A stretch of DNA of 64,000 nucleotides from an uncultured Porphyromonadaceae bacterium (GCA_900541835.1 UQLL01000006.1:1-64000), one strand, 5' to 3'; counted from the first letter of the stretch, positions 47,443 to 56,408 are shown. The notes: a model not told the origin generated them from the sequence alone. Made by a program: numbers and translations.

Positions 47443-48519
47443 ATGAAGAAGATACTCCTGGCAGGCGTGGCCCTATGCAGCCTTGGCGCCGCCAAGGCCG
47501 ACATCATGGTCACCGCCGCGCCCCAGCTGGCCGGCGACACGCTGACAGTATCCGCCGTCAGCCTCAGCGACGTCATGACCAAGAGCCGCCGCGACCTGCA
47601 ACCCGCCATTACCACCACCGTCGTCACCGCCGACTTCACCGTACCCACGACCGGCACCGAGCCCCAGCGCTACGACCTGCGCCTGGGCAGCCGCCGCGCC
47701 ACCCGCTTCTACGCCAGCCCAACCGACAAGATCAACGTCTCCATCGCCGCCGATGGTTCATACCTCATCACCGGCACCCCGATGCTCGACCAGGTGGCAG
47801 TGCTCCAGGAGCAGCTTAAGGGCCCATACGCCGACTACTCCAAGGCTCTCGAGAATAACGACGAGGCCGCCGCATCGGCCGCCAACGCCGCCGCCGACAA
47901 GATTCTCGTCGAATACGTCAAGGCCAATCCCGGCATGTGCGGCGCCACCTGGGCCGTGCTCAACATGGAGGACGAAAACCTGCTGCAGTACGCCCCCACC
48001 CTCACCGGCGACGCCACCACCTGCCTCCTCTATCCCATGCTGCAGAACAGCGTCAAGCGCGCCGAGACTCGGCAGGCCGCAGAGAAACAGCGCGCCGAGA
48101 TGGAGGCCGGCCACGTCAAGGCTCCCGACTTCGCCCTCCCCGACCTTGACGGCAAGACCGTCAAGCTCTCTTCCTTCAAGGGCAAGTGGGTGATCCTCGA
48201 CTTCTGGGGATCCTGGTGCCCCTGGTGCATCAAGGGATTCCCAGGACTCAAGAGTTCCTACGAGAAGTATAAGGGCAAGCTCGAGATCATCGGCGTGGAC
48301 TGCAACGACCCCGAGGCCAACTGGCGCGCCGCCGTCAAGAAGTACGCCCTCCCCTGGGTCAACGTCTACAACGCGCAGACCACCGGCGGTGTCATGGAAG
48401 CCTACGGCGTGCAGGCATTCCCCACCAAGGTCCTCATCAACCCCAAGGGACAGATCCAGAAGATTTACGTCGGCGAAGACCCCGCCTTCTACACCGACCT
48501 CGACACCCTGATAAAGTAA
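47443..48519 (+). CDS. TlpA-like thioredoxin-fold protein with N-terminal DUF4369-like domain
   Basis: A 358-residue exported protein with signal MKKILLAGVALCSLGAAKA. The N-terminal 200 residues resemble DUF4369-type beta domains. The C-terminal AhpC/TSA-type thioredoxin domain contains WGSWCPWCIKGFP near residue 260, so both active-site Cys are present. Probably reduces or exchanges disulfides in the periplasm. It lies 108 nt behind the M48 protease. Confidence 0.87.
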   Translation: MKKILLAGVALCSLGAAKADIMVTAAPQLAGDTLTVSAVSLSDVMTKSRRDLQPAITTTVVTADFTVPTTGTEPQRYDLRLGSRRATRFYASPTDKINVSIAADGSYLITGTPMLDQVAVLQEQLKGPYADYSKALENNDEAAASAANAAADKILVEYVKANPGMCGATWAVLNMEDENLLQYAPTLTGDATTCLLYPMLQNSVKRAETRQAAEKQRAEMEAGHVKAPDFALPDLDGKTVKLSSFKGKWVILDFWGSWCPWCIKGFPGLKSSYEKYKGKLEIIGVDCNDPEANWRAAVKKYALPWVNVYNAQTTGGVMEAYGVQAFPTKVLINPKGQIQKIYVGEDPAFYTDLDTLIK

Positions 48520-48543
48520 TACCGATTCAATAAACCACCCGCA

Positions 48544-48578
48544 GGGCGCCCCGGCATCATTTCGGAGCGCCCTCATTT
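48544..48578 (+). terminator. terminator after the TlpA-like gene
   Basis: GGGCGCCCCG (48544-48553) pairs with CGGAGCGCCC (48563-48572) with one G-U position, followed by TCATTTTA. Confidence 0.7.
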
Positions 48579-48647
48579 TAAGCCCTTAAACAGGCGTTCA
48601 AGGTCATCCTTTAACGTCCTTTCAGACAAATACATAAAGAAGGTTAA

Positions 48648-48679
48648 AAAGCGCCGGAGGGTTAAACTTCCGGCGCTTT
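48648..48679. terminator. second hairpin before the LTXXQ-type gene
   Basis: AAAGCGCCGGA (48648-48658) pairs perfectly with TCCGGCGCTTT (48669-48679). It may be a second terminator or a leader structure of the next gene. The rest of 48520-48777 shows no gene. Confidence 0.6.
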
Positions 48680-48777
48680 GCCGTGTCCCATACATGAAAC
48701 CGCAAGGAAACGATATCCTGCAGAATCCGACCTTACGGCATCATAAAAACCGAAACACACAATCACATCAAACTATT

Positions 48778-49335
48778 ATGACCAAGTTCAAGAACATAAT
48801 GCTGGCAGCCACTCTCGGCACAGCTATGATAGCCGGCGGCGGCATCGCCCTGGCCCAGTCCGACAAGAATTACTCCAAGTCCAAGGCACTCAGCGAGCAG
48901 CACTGCCCCACCGTCTGCACCCAGGCATGCGCCCCCGACAGCTGCGTCCCCGGCCGAGGCGCCAAGAACTGCACCAGGCGAGGCGGCAAGCCCGGCAGCC
49001 CCATGGTCCGCGCCATGGAAGGCATCGAACTCACCCAGGCACAGAAAGACTCCGTGAAATCCATCGTACAGCGCCAGCGCCAGGCCGTCAGGGAGGGTGA
49101 GCGCAAGCTCCGCCAGGAGGCCCGCGCCAACACCGACAAACAGCTGCAGCAGGTGCTCACCCCCGAGCAGTTCGCCAAGTACCAGGCCAACCGTGAGCAG
49201 CAGAAGGAGCTGCGCAAGAACAAGGGCCAGCGCGATGGCAAGGCCTTCGGCAACAAGAAAGGGCGCCACGGCCATCACGCCTACACCGGCAAGGACCGCA
49301 AAGGCGACGGACATGCCATGCGAACAAAGAAATAA
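48778..49335 (+). CDS. LTXXQ/Spy-like periplasmic protein with Cys-rich N-terminus
   Basis: A 185-residue protein with a signal peptide (MTKFKNIMLAATLGTAMIAGG, cleavage after ALAQ). Two LTxxQ-type motifs, LTQAQKDSVKS and LTPEQFAKY, with the helical, charged region between them resemble Spy/CpxP envelope-stress chaperones. Between the signal and the helices lies a segment with five Cys (HCPTVCTQACAPDSC and NC), not typical of that family. The C-terminus is Lys/Gly/His-rich (GRHGHHAYTGKDRKG) and could bind metal. The start at 48778 is preferred to an upstream in-frame Met because it begins the signal peptide. Confidence 0.7.
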   Translation: MTKFKNIMLAATLGTAMIAGGGIALAQSDKNYSKSKALSEQHCPTVCTQACAPDSCVPGRGAKNCTRRGGKPGSPMVRAMEGIELTQAQKDSVKSIVQRQRQAVREGERKLRQEARANTDKQLQQVLTPEQFAKYQANREQQKELRKNKGQRDGKAFGNKKGRHGHHAYTGKDRKGDGHAMRTKK

Positions 49336-49340
49336 AGGCA

Positions 49341-49375
49341 AGACCCCGTTTAACAAATTTTGTGGAACGGGGTCT
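49341..49375. terminator. long hairpin after the LTXXQ-type gene
   Basis: AGACCCCGTT (49341-49350) pairs with AACGGGGTCT (49366-49375), enclosing TAACAAATTTTGTGG, itself partly palindromic. The inner core resembles the palindrome at 18304-18324. No U-run follows. Confidence 0.65.
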
Positions 49376-49416
49376 AAACCTTCGTCACGTTGAGTTGTTT
49401 AATATGCAGAGGGACA

Positions 49417-49497
49417 TTTGTCGCAGACTCTGACCCTTATAATAAAACAATGATGTGCGACAAAACGGCGTCGAGGCTGCGGCCCGGTGCCGTTTTT
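49417..49497 (+). other. structured intergenic region, possible small RNA with terminator
   Basis: TTTGTCGCA (49417-49425) pairs with TGCGACAAA (49456-49464), and right after it AAAACGGC (49462-49469) pairs with GCCGTTTT (49489-49496). Two stacked helices, the second with the look of an intrinsic terminator, would suit a short transcript or a leader element before yaaA. No promoter is evident. Confidence 0.35.
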
Positions 49498-49565
49498 CAA
49501 TTCTAACGACAGGCTTCACGCTCGTCGGTGCGTCGCTGTGTTGTTCATTGTTAATTTGAAATGAT

Positions 49566-50327
49566 ATGATATTGATAGCGGAATCCAAGAGCATGAACGA
49601 CGAGCTGCACAGCGTTTCGTCGCTACGCGGTAGCGAACCGATCTTCGAGGCGCAGGCACGCGAGATAATGGCCTCGGTGGCCGAGATGACCCCCGGCGAG
49701 GCGGCTGCAATGCTTCACTCCTCGGGACGCCTGGGTCTGACAGCCGTAGAGCTGGCCCGCGCCTTCACACACACCTCACTCGGCCTGCCGGCCATCGGCG
49801 CCTTCACCGGCGTGGTGTTCCGCAGCCTCGACGCCGCAACCATCGGCTCTCAAATCTCGACGCTCAACTCCCGACTGCGTATCGTGTCGTCGGCCTACGG
49901 GCTGCTCCGCCCCGACGACATCATCCGTCCGTACCGTTTGGAATTCGGCGCTGTCGTACCGGGCATTGAGGGCTCGCTGAAGAAGTTATGGAAGCCTAAG
50001 CTGACCATGCTGGTGGGCCGCCACCTCAAAGAGAACCCCGACTCCACACTGATAGTGGTGCTGCCGGCCGACGCCCAGGCCTGTTTCGACTGGAAACTGC
50101 TGCGCGGCCTTGGCAGCATAGCCTTTGTGGAGCTGCGCACCTACAGCGACTCGGGAAAGCTCACCACACCCCGCGCCGAGCGCCTCAAGGACCGCCGCGG
50201 CCTATTCATCCGCCAGCTTCTCGAGGCCGGAATCACCAACTCCGCCGGACTCGAGACCTTCACATCCCCCGACTTCGAATACATCGGACAAGACCCCGGT
50301 CCCGGCCGCTACGCTTTCCTCTGCTGA
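49566..50327 (+). CDS. yaaA: YaaA family peroxide stress protein
   Basis: A 253-residue protein of the DUF328/YaaA family: MILIAESKSM at the start (family I-L-I/L-x-P/S-S-K-x-M), FTGVVFRSLDA near 78, SSAYGLLRPDDIIRPYRLEF near 113 and the C-terminal AGITNSAGLETFTSPDFEY. In E. coli YaaA limits free iron and DNA damage under peroxide stress. Stand-alone gene. Confidence 0.9.
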   Translation: MILIAESKSMNDELHSVSSLRGSEPIFEAQAREIMASVAEMTPGEAAAMLHSSGRLGLTAVELARAFTHTSLGLPAIGAFTGVVFRSLDAATIGSQISTLNSRLRIVSSAYGLLRPDDIIRPYRLEFGAVVPGIEGSLKKLWKPKLTMLVGRHLKENPDSTLIVVLPADAQACFDWKLLRGLGSIAFVELRTYSDSGKLTTPRAERLKDRRGLFIRQLLEAGITNSAGLETFTSPDFEYIGQDPGPGRYAFLC

Positions 50328-50393
50328 AAGGTGTGGGAACGAGCCAAGCTAAAGCGGACACCTGTGACAGAGGTATAGCTGCGCCCACACACA

Positions 50394-50419
50394 ACTCTCA
50401 ATTTTTTTGAGTACCTTTG
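50394..50419 (+). promoter_or_regulatory. promoter region of the calcium ATPase gene
   Basis: ACTCTCAATTTTTTTGAG followed by TACCTTTG (50412-50419, -7 box). The block repeats the arrangement at 36427-36451, suggesting a shared control sequence. Confidence 0.55.
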
Positions 50420-50453
50420 CGGCATTAAAGCTTCGACTGATAACACACAATAT

Positions 50454-53318
50454 ATGTCACAGACCAAAAACTACAGCGGCCTGACAGACGCGCAGGTGTC
50501 GGAGAGCCGCCTCAGGCACGGTGCCAACGTACTCACCCCGCCAGCGCGGGAGCCATGGTGGAAACAGTTCCTGGTGAAGTTCTCCGACCCGCTCATCATC
50601 ATTCTGCTCATCGCCGGAGTGCTCTCGATCGGCATCTCCTTCTACGAGTACTTCGGCCTCGGCCAGGACTGGAAAGTCTTCTTCGAGCCCATCGGCATCT
50701 TCGTGGCCATCCTGCTGGCCACTGGCCTGGGCTTCCTGTTCGAGCAGAAGGCCAACAAGGCATTCAAGATTCTCAACCAGGTAAACGACGACGAGGCGGT
50801 GGAGGTGCTGCGCAACGGCTCCATGACCACCATCCCGCGCAAGGACGTGGTGGTGGGAGACATCGTCGTCCTCAACACCGGAGACGAGATTCCGGCCGAC
50901 GGCGAACTGCTTGACGCCGTAACGCTGAGCGTCGACGAGTCCACGCTCACAGGCGAGCCCCACTGCCGCAAGACTATCGACCCCGCCGACTTCGACCCCG
51001 AGGCCACCTATCCCTCCAACCACGTGCTGCGCGGCACCAAGGTCATGGAGGGCCACGGCGTGATGCGCGTCCTCAAGGTAGGCGATGCCACCGAAATGGG
51101 AAAAGTCTTCGAGGAGGCACAGATCGACGACTCCGTCAAGACTCCCCTCAACGAGCAGCTCGACGGACTGGCCGACTGGATTACCAACGCCTCCTACATC
51201 TTCGCGGGCGTAATCATCGTGGCCCAGCTCATCCACTTCATGGGATGGGGCCAGTGGCCGGCGTGGCTGCTGATAATTCCCGTGGCACTATTCTTCTTCC
51301 TGGTAATCAGAAAGTTCGATGACTGGTCGCGGACCAAGTGCATCCTGACCATCGTGGGCTTCTTCGTGCTATTCTTCGCCATGGTGTGCGGAGCCTTTGC
51401 ACTCATCAACCCCGGAGCCGACAGCACCACCTGGTCTACCCTGCTGGCCCACACACTGCAGACGCTCATGGTGGCCGTCACTCTCATCGTGGTGGCCGTG
51501 CCCGAGGGCCTGCCGATGGCCGTAACCCTTTCGCTGGCATACTCCATGCGCGCCATGCTCAAGACTAATAACCTGGTGCGCAAGATGCACGCCTGCGAGA
51601 CCATGGGCGCCACCACCGTCATCTGCACCGACAAGACCGGCACGCTGACTCAGAACCAGATGCAGGTCTACGAATCCAGGTTCTTCGGCAACCCCTCGGA
51701 CGAGGTGCTCGAGGAAGGCATCGCCGTCAACTCCACCGCCCAGCTCGACGACAGCGAGGGCCACGTGTCGGTGCTCGGCAATCCCACCGAGGGGGCTCTG
51801 CTGCTATGGCTGCGTGAGCGCGGCGTCGACTACCGCCGGCTGCGCGACAGCGCCCGGCGCCTTGAGGAGCTGCCATTCACTACCGAACGCAAGTACATGG
51901 CCACGATCGTACAGTCGGCCACCGGCAAGCGCATCCTCTACGTCAAGGGCGCCCCCGAGATTGTCTTCGGAATGTGCTCCGACACCGCCGGAGTGACCAA
52001 AGCCGAAATCGACGCCCAGCTGCTCGAGTACCAGAACATGGCCATGCGCACCCTCGGCTTCGCCTACGCCGAACTCGCCGACGGCCAGTCGCTGGAAACT
52101 CTCAACTCTCAACCCTCGACTCTCAACCTCCGTTTCCTGGGCATCGTGGCCATCTCCGACCCGGTGCGCGCCGACGTGCCCGAGGCCGTACGCGAAGTCG
52201 TCGACGCCGGCGTCAAGGTCAAGATCGTAACCGGCGACACCCCCGGCACCGCCAAGGAAATCGGCCGCCAGATCGGTCTATGGCACGACCACGAAGACGG
52301 CGACGACAGCATCATCACCGGACCGGAGTTCGCCCGCCTCAGCGACGAGGAGCTAAAGGAGCGCGTGGGCGGCCTTAAGATCATCGCCCGCGCCCGCCCG
52401 CTTGACAAGAAGCGGCTCGTGGAGGCCCTGCAGGCCAACGGCGAGGTGGTGGCCGTCACCGGCGACGGCACCAACGACGCCCCGGCCCTCAAGACTGCTC
52501 ACGTCGGCCTCTCGATGGGCGACGGCACCTCAGTGGCCAAGGAGGCTTCCGACATCACCATCATCAACAACTCCTTCTCCTCCATCGGCCGCGCCGTAAT
52601 GTGGGGCCGCAGCCTCTACCAGAACATCCAGCGCTTCCTGCTATTCCAGCTCACCGTAAACGTGGCGGCCTGCTTCCTGGTGCTCATCGGCTCATTCATC
52701 GGCAACGAGTCGCCGCTGACCGTCACGCAGATGCTGTGGGTGAACCTGATTATGGACACCTTCGGCGCCATGGCCCTGGCCTCGCTGCCCCCCGCCCCCG
52801 ACGTGATGCGCGAAAAGCCGCGCGACCGCCGCGCCTTCATCCTCACCCGGCCCATGATGGCCGAACTGCTCGGCGTAGGAATCATCTTCTTCGCCATAAC
52901 CCTTGGCTTCTACTGCATCTTCAACGCCATGGACGTCACCTCCATGGTCCAGCTCTTCCACGCCCCGGCCAAGGCCGCACCCGGCATGACCGCCTACGAG
53001 GCCACACTACTCTTCTCCATCTTCGTCTGGACACACTTCTGGTATATGTTCTGCACCCGCTGCTTCAAGACAGGAAAGAGCATCTTCTCGCTGAAGATGA
53101 GCCAGGGCTTCTGGTCCATCGTGGCCATCATCGTCATCGGCCAGCTCTTCATCACCGAGATCGCATACGACTTCTTCAACTGCGCCCCGATGCTGCACAC
53201 CGCCGACTGGCACTGGAACGGCTCCGGCGCCCTCGACTTCGTCATCATCGTCGGCGCCAGCTCCCTCGTCCTCTGGATCCGCGAGCTATACCGACTCATT
53301 CTCCCCTCCGGGCGATAA
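50454..53318 (+). CDS. calcium-translocating P-type ATPase, PMCA type
   Basis: A 954-residue inner-membrane pump of the P2B type. It shows the actuator-domain TLTGEP, the membrane helix 4 motif PEGLPMAVTLS with the ion-binding residues, the phosphorylation site DKTGTLTQNQ near residue 392, the hinge TGDGTNDAPAL, and C-terminal membrane helices. Ion selectivity is inferred from the family. Residues 549-558 (ETLNSQPSTL) are encoded by a tandem heptamer insertion at 52098-52125, which keeps the frame as sequenced. Confidence 0.92.
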   Translation: MSQTKNYSGLTDAQVSESRLRHGANVLTPPAREPWWKQFLVKFSDPLIIILLIAGVLSIGISFYEYFGLGQDWKVFFEPIGIFVAILLATGLGFLFEQKANKAFKILNQVNDDEAVEVLRNGSMTTIPRKDVVVGDIVVLNTGDEIPADGELLDAVTLSVDESTLTGEPHCRKTIDPADFDPEATYPSNHVLRGTKVMEGHGVMRVLKVGDATEMGKVFEEAQIDDSVKTPLNEQLDGLADWITNASYIFAGVIIVAQLIHFMGWGQWPAWLLIIPVALFFFLVIRKFDDWSRTKCILTIVGFFVLFFAMVCGAFALINPGADSTTWSTLLAHTLQTLMVAVTLIVVAVPEGLPMAVTLSLAYSMRAMLKTNNLVRKMHACETMGATTVICTDKTGTLTQNQMQVYESRFFGNPSDEVLEEGIAVNSTAQLDDSEGHVSVLGNPTEGALLLWLRERGVDYRRLRDSARRLEELPFTTERKYMATIVQSATGKRILYVKGAPEIVFGMCSDTAGVTKAEIDAQLLEYQNMAMRTLGFAYAELADGQSLETLNSQPSTLNLRFLGIVAISDPVRADVPEAVREVVDAGVKVKIVTGDTPGTAKEIGRQIGLWHDHEDGDDSIITGPEFARLSDEELKERVGGLKIIARARPLDKKRLVEALQANGEVVAVTGDGTNDAPALKTAHVGLSMGDGTSVAKEASDITIINNSFSSIGRAVMWGRSLYQNIQRFLLFQLTVNVAACFLVLIGSFIGNESPLTVTQMLWVNLIMDTFGAMALASLPPAPDVMREKPRDRRAFILTRPMMAELLGVGIIFFAITLGFYCIFNAMDVTSMVQLFHAPAKAAPGMTAYEATLLFSIFVWTHFWYMFCTRCFKTGKSIFSLKMSQGFWSIVAIIVIGQLFITEIAYDFFNCAPMLHTADWHWNGSGALDFVIIVGASSLVLWIRELYRLILPSGR
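52098..52125. repeat. four tandem heptamers within the ATPase gene
   Basis: ACTCTCA, ACTCTCA, ACCCTCG, ACTCTCA in a row, 28 nt. Isolated copies of ACTCTCA also occur in spacers (7571, 36425, 50394). Seven is not a multiple of three, so gain or loss of one unit would break the frame. Confidence 0.85.
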
Positions 53319-53339
53319 CGTCCCAACACTGAAAAAACG

Positions 53340-53373
53340 GGCGCCGGTGGCAACGAGAAAAGCCATCGGCGCC
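53340..53373 (-). terminator. terminator between convergent ATPase and Crp-like genes
   Basis: GGCGCCGGTGGC (53340-53351) pairs with GCCATCGGCGCC (53362-53373), one G-U position. On the minus strand CCGTTTTTTC follows, so it serves the Crp-like gene and may also stop the ATPase transcript. Confidence 0.85.
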
Positions 53374-53378
53374 TGCTG

Positions 53379-53990
53379 CTACTTGCCCACCAGGCGCCTG
53401 CGGAGCAGCGAAAGGGTCTGCTGCGCCATACCCAGGTACTGGGCTACATACTTGAGCGGCACCACCCGGCTCAAGATGGCAGGGGGTATGTTGCGCAGCG
53501 AGGCCGGAGTCGAGTCCCAGTATGCGCTGAGCCGCTCGGCCGGCGTGGTCATGGCAAAGCTGCGGTAGAGCCGCTCGAAGCTGTACAGCTGTTCGGCCAA
53601 CAGGGTCCGCATCCAGTCCACCAGCTCCGGATGGCACTGTTCAAGCCTGCGCCAGGAATCGAAGGTTATCTTCCATCCGCTGCACGCCTCCAGCACACCC
53701 AGCGAATAAGCCGCCGGTTCCCCACTCCACCAGGCATGGAGCGAGAAGAACACATCGCCTCCGCCTCCGAAGCACACCGTATCCTCCTTGCGCCCCTTCT
53801 TCAGGCCCACGCGCACCGTTCCCGACGCCAAAAAATATATATGATGGCTATCGCTGCCCTGGCGCACCACGTCCTCGCCGCGCTCTGCAGTGAACAGTTC
53901 GCAGTGACGCTCGACTTCCGACAGGCACTTATGGGAAAGCTTTTTATACCTGCACAGTATTTCTCTCAGTTCCATGTGGAATTTTGTCAA
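53379..53990 (-). CDS. Crp/Fnr-type transcriptional regulator
   Basis: A 203-residue protein with a cyclic-nucleotide-binding-like beta roll (ERGEDVVRQGSDSHHIYFLASGTVRV, residues 36-62) and a C-terminal winged-helix-like part (PLKYVAQYLGMAQQTLSLLRRR). The usual Arg/Ser phosphate cassette of true cAMP sensors is not clear, so the signal is unknown. Start MTKFHMEL or the Met five residues later are both possible. It is divergent from the LRR protein gene, whose promoter overlaps its own. Confidence 0.85.
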   Translation of the reverse strand: MTKFHMELREILCRYKKLSHKCLSEVERHCELFTAERGEDVVRQGSDSHHIYFLASGTVRVGLKKGRKEDTVCFGGGGDVFFSLHAWWSGEPAAYSLGVLEACSGWKITFDSWRRLEQCHPELVDWMRTLLAEQLYSFERLYRSFAMTTPAERLSAYWDSTPASLRNIPPAILSRVVPLKYVAQYLGMAQQTLSLLRRRLVGK

Positions 53991-54047
53991 TGTCGCGACG
54001 CAGCGGCGCCGATATCATCACTATTTAATTCAACTGAAAAAATCAAC

Positions 54048-54117
54048 TTGCGGCATCAGTTATCGTATCGTAACTTTGCGGCGTCGGACGAGCATTGCAC
54101 CATCCGGCGCAAAGTTA
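54048..54117. promoter_or_regulatory. overlapping face-to-face promoters
   Basis: Rightward: TTG at 54048-54050 and TAACTTTG at 54071-54078, 20 nt apart, toward the LRR gene. Leftward: TAACTTTG on the minus strand at 54117-54110, toward the Crp-like gene. The two -7 boxes are arms of one imperfect palindrome (54071-54117), so each transcript crosses the other promoter. Confidence 0.6.
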
Positions 54118-54145
54118 CTAAAATTCACAAACAAAGCATGAGAAT

Positions 54146-56299
54146 ATGAGAAGAATTCTACTTACTGCCATGACGGCACTCCTCCTGGCCTCACCGGCAT
54201 GGGCGGAGAAAGTTGTCTACACCGACTCGGCGACCAAGCTGATATTCCTCCTCGACACGGAGACCCGCACGGCCCGGATACAAGGCTACTCCGCCACTCC
54301 CAAAGGCGCACTCACGCTGCCGACCGAGGTCACGTACCAGGAAACGACCTACGCCGTGGACGGCGTGCTTGAAAGTGCCTTCCAGGGCCTGGCACGCGTA
54401 ACTTCCCTCACTGCGGGCGAGAACATCAAGTACATCGGCCCGTCGGCCTTCAAGAGCTGCGGCATGCTCCGCTCGGCCACCCTCAAGGGCGTGGAGGTCA
54501 TCGACGCGACTGCGTTCCAGAAATGCGCTTCGCTGGCCACGCTCACCATTTCCAGTCCCTCGCTGCGCGAAATCGGCGACGAGGCCTTCGGCGAGTGCGC
54601 CAAGCTCACCGGCGGCTTCGACATACCCTCCACTGTCACCGTCATCGGCGACAACCCCTGGTACAGCTGCTCCGGCCTGACTGCCATCAACGCCCCCGAA
54701 AACTCATCGGCCTACAAGACCGTCGACGGCATCCTCTACGACAACACCGGCTCTCGCCTCATCTCCTACCCCTGCGGCAAGACGGACACTGCCTTCACCG
54801 TGCCCGCGACGGTGAAGACTCTCGGAGTGTCGTCGCTGCGCGGCGCCAAGTTCACCGCCATCACCCTGCCCGCCGGCATCGAGACTCTCGACTCCCTCTG
54901 CCTCTACTCCAGCAAGCTGACCTCCCTCAGCATCCCGGCCTCCGTCACCAAGATCGGCGTAAAAGCCATCACGTGCTCGTTCGGCCTGACCGACCTGCAG
55001 GTGGCAGCCGCCAATGCCTCCTACAAGGCCGACGGAGGATACCTCATGACAAAGGACGGACGCCGCATCCTATTCTCGTACCTGCGCCAGGGCGCCGTGA
55101 CCATACCGGAAGGTGTTGAGCGCATCGACGACTACACCTTCATGAGCATGACCGGCATCACTTCCGCCACCCTCCCGGCGAGCCTGCGCACACTCGGCGA
55201 GATTGCATTCTACCAGTGCACCGGCTTGAAGGAGGTCAACCTCGGCAGCGGCATCGCCACCATCGGCCGCATGTGCTTCCAGGGCTGCACCGGCCTTACC
55301 AGCGTCTCCTTCCCAGCCTCCATGCGCCACCTGGGCAAGCAGGCCTTCACCAACTGCACCGGCCTTACCAGCGTCTCCCTCAACGAAGGCCTTGAGCGCA
55401 TCGACGACTCAGCCTTCCTGGGCTGCACCGCCATCACCTCCATACACTTCCCCGGCTCCCTGAAGACCATGGGCGCCGCCATCTGCTACCAGAACAACAG
55501 CCTGACCGAGGCCAGCCTCGGCGAAGGCATCACCGTCGTTCCCGACCAGCTCTTCAACTACGACGTCAGGCTCAGCAAGGTGACCCTGCCCGACGGCATC
55601 CGATCCATCGAGCGTGCCGCCTTCTATTCCAACGCCATCAGCGAGGAAACCTTCCGCTTTCCCGAGCAGCTGGACTCAATCGGCTTCACGGCCTTCTTCA
55701 AGACGGCCTTCGTGAACCTCGTGCTCCCCGACCGTCTGCGCGTCATCGGCGACTGGGCCTTCGCTTCCGGCACACCCCTGAAGAGCGTCCGCACCGGCAA
55801 AGGCACCAAGATAATCTCCCTGCTGGCATTCAACAACAATCCCGCCCTATCGCAGATCACCCTCAACGAGGGCCTCGACAGCATCGGCGACCAGGCCTTC
55901 ACCAACCTCCCCGCCCTCGACTCCATCGTGATTCCCTCCACCGTGCGCGCCTACGGCAAGGAGCCATTCGCCCTCAACGAGAAGCTCTTCAACATCACCG
56001 TGCTCAACCCAACCCCGGCCGTACTGACCCAGGAACTGGTGGCTGCCGAGGCATACGAAGCCATCACCCTACACGTGCCCGCCGGCTCGGTGGATGCCTA
56101 CAAGGCAGCAGCCATCTGGAAGAAATTCGGCGACATCCAGGGCGATGCCAGCGGTGTCGGATCCATCGACGCCGACGGTGCCGAACCCTACGTCACCGCC
56201 ACTTTCACCATCGACGGCAAGCCCGCCAGCGCCAACGCCAAGGGCCTGTTAATCCAACGACTAAGCGACGGTTCCTGCCGCAAAGTCATAATCAGATAA
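54146..56299 (+). CDS. leucine-rich repeat surface protein (BspA/LRR_5 type)
   Basis: A 717-residue exported protein with signal MRRILLTAMTALLLASPAWA. The body is a long row of LRR_5 repeats of 22-24 residues, each like IGPSAFKSCGMLRSATLKGV or IDDSAFLGCTAITSIHFPGS. The C-terminus (KGLLIQRLSDGSCRKVIIR) resembles the short sorting domain of type IX-secreted proteins in Bacteroidota, so secretion to the cell surface is possible. Binding partner unknown. Confidence 0.88.
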   Translation: MRRILLTAMTALLLASPAWAEKVVYTDSATKLIFLLDTETRTARIQGYSATPKGALTLPTEVTYQETTYAVDGVLESAFQGLARVTSLTAGENIKYIGPSAFKSCGMLRSATLKGVEVIDATAFQKCASLATLTISSPSLREIGDEAFGECAKLTGGFDIPSTVTVIGDNPWYSCSGLTAINAPENSSAYKTVDGILYDNTGSRLISYPCGKTDTAFTVPATVKTLGVSSLRGAKFTAITLPAGIETLDSLCLYSSKLTSLSIPASVTKIGVKAITCSFGLTDLQVAAANASYKADGGYLMTKDGRRILFSYLRQGAVTIPEGVERIDDYTFMSMTGITSATLPASLRTLGEIAFYQCTGLKEVNLGSGIATIGRMCFQGCTGLTSVSFPASMRHLGKQAFTNCTGLTSVSLNEGLERIDDSAFLGCTAITSIHFPGSLKTMGAAICYQNNSLTEASLGEGITVVPDQLFNYDVRLSKVTLPDGIRSIERAAFYSNAISEETFRFPEQLDSIGFTAFFKTAFVNLVLPDRLRVIGDWAFASGTPLKSVRTGKGTKIISLLAFNNNPALSQITLNEGLDSIGDQAFTNLPALDSIVIPSTVRAYGKEPFALNEKLFNITVLNPTPAVLTQELVAAEAYEAITLHVPAGSVDAYKAAAIWKKFGDIQGDASGVGSIDADGAEPYVTATFTIDGKPASANAKGLLIQRLSDGSCRKVIIR

Positions 56300-56326
56300 C
56301 TCGTTTTCCACAATTTTCCAATCCAG

Positions 56327-56358
56327 AAGGGCGCTCCGAAGGCAGAGCGCCCTTTTTT
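56327..56358 (+). terminator. LRR gene terminator
   Basis: AAGGGCGCTC (56327-56336) pairs perfectly with GAGCGCCCTT (56345-56354), followed by TTTT. Confidence 0.88.
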
Positions 56359-56408
56359 CATTCACAAGTCACTCTCGCAGACTCACATACAACTCCCGTC
56401 TCCTGACG

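Noticed and set aside
52098..52125. Heptamer array as a CRISPR-like repeat
   Set aside because: Direct tandem units without spacers inside a coding gene; no cas genes in the window.
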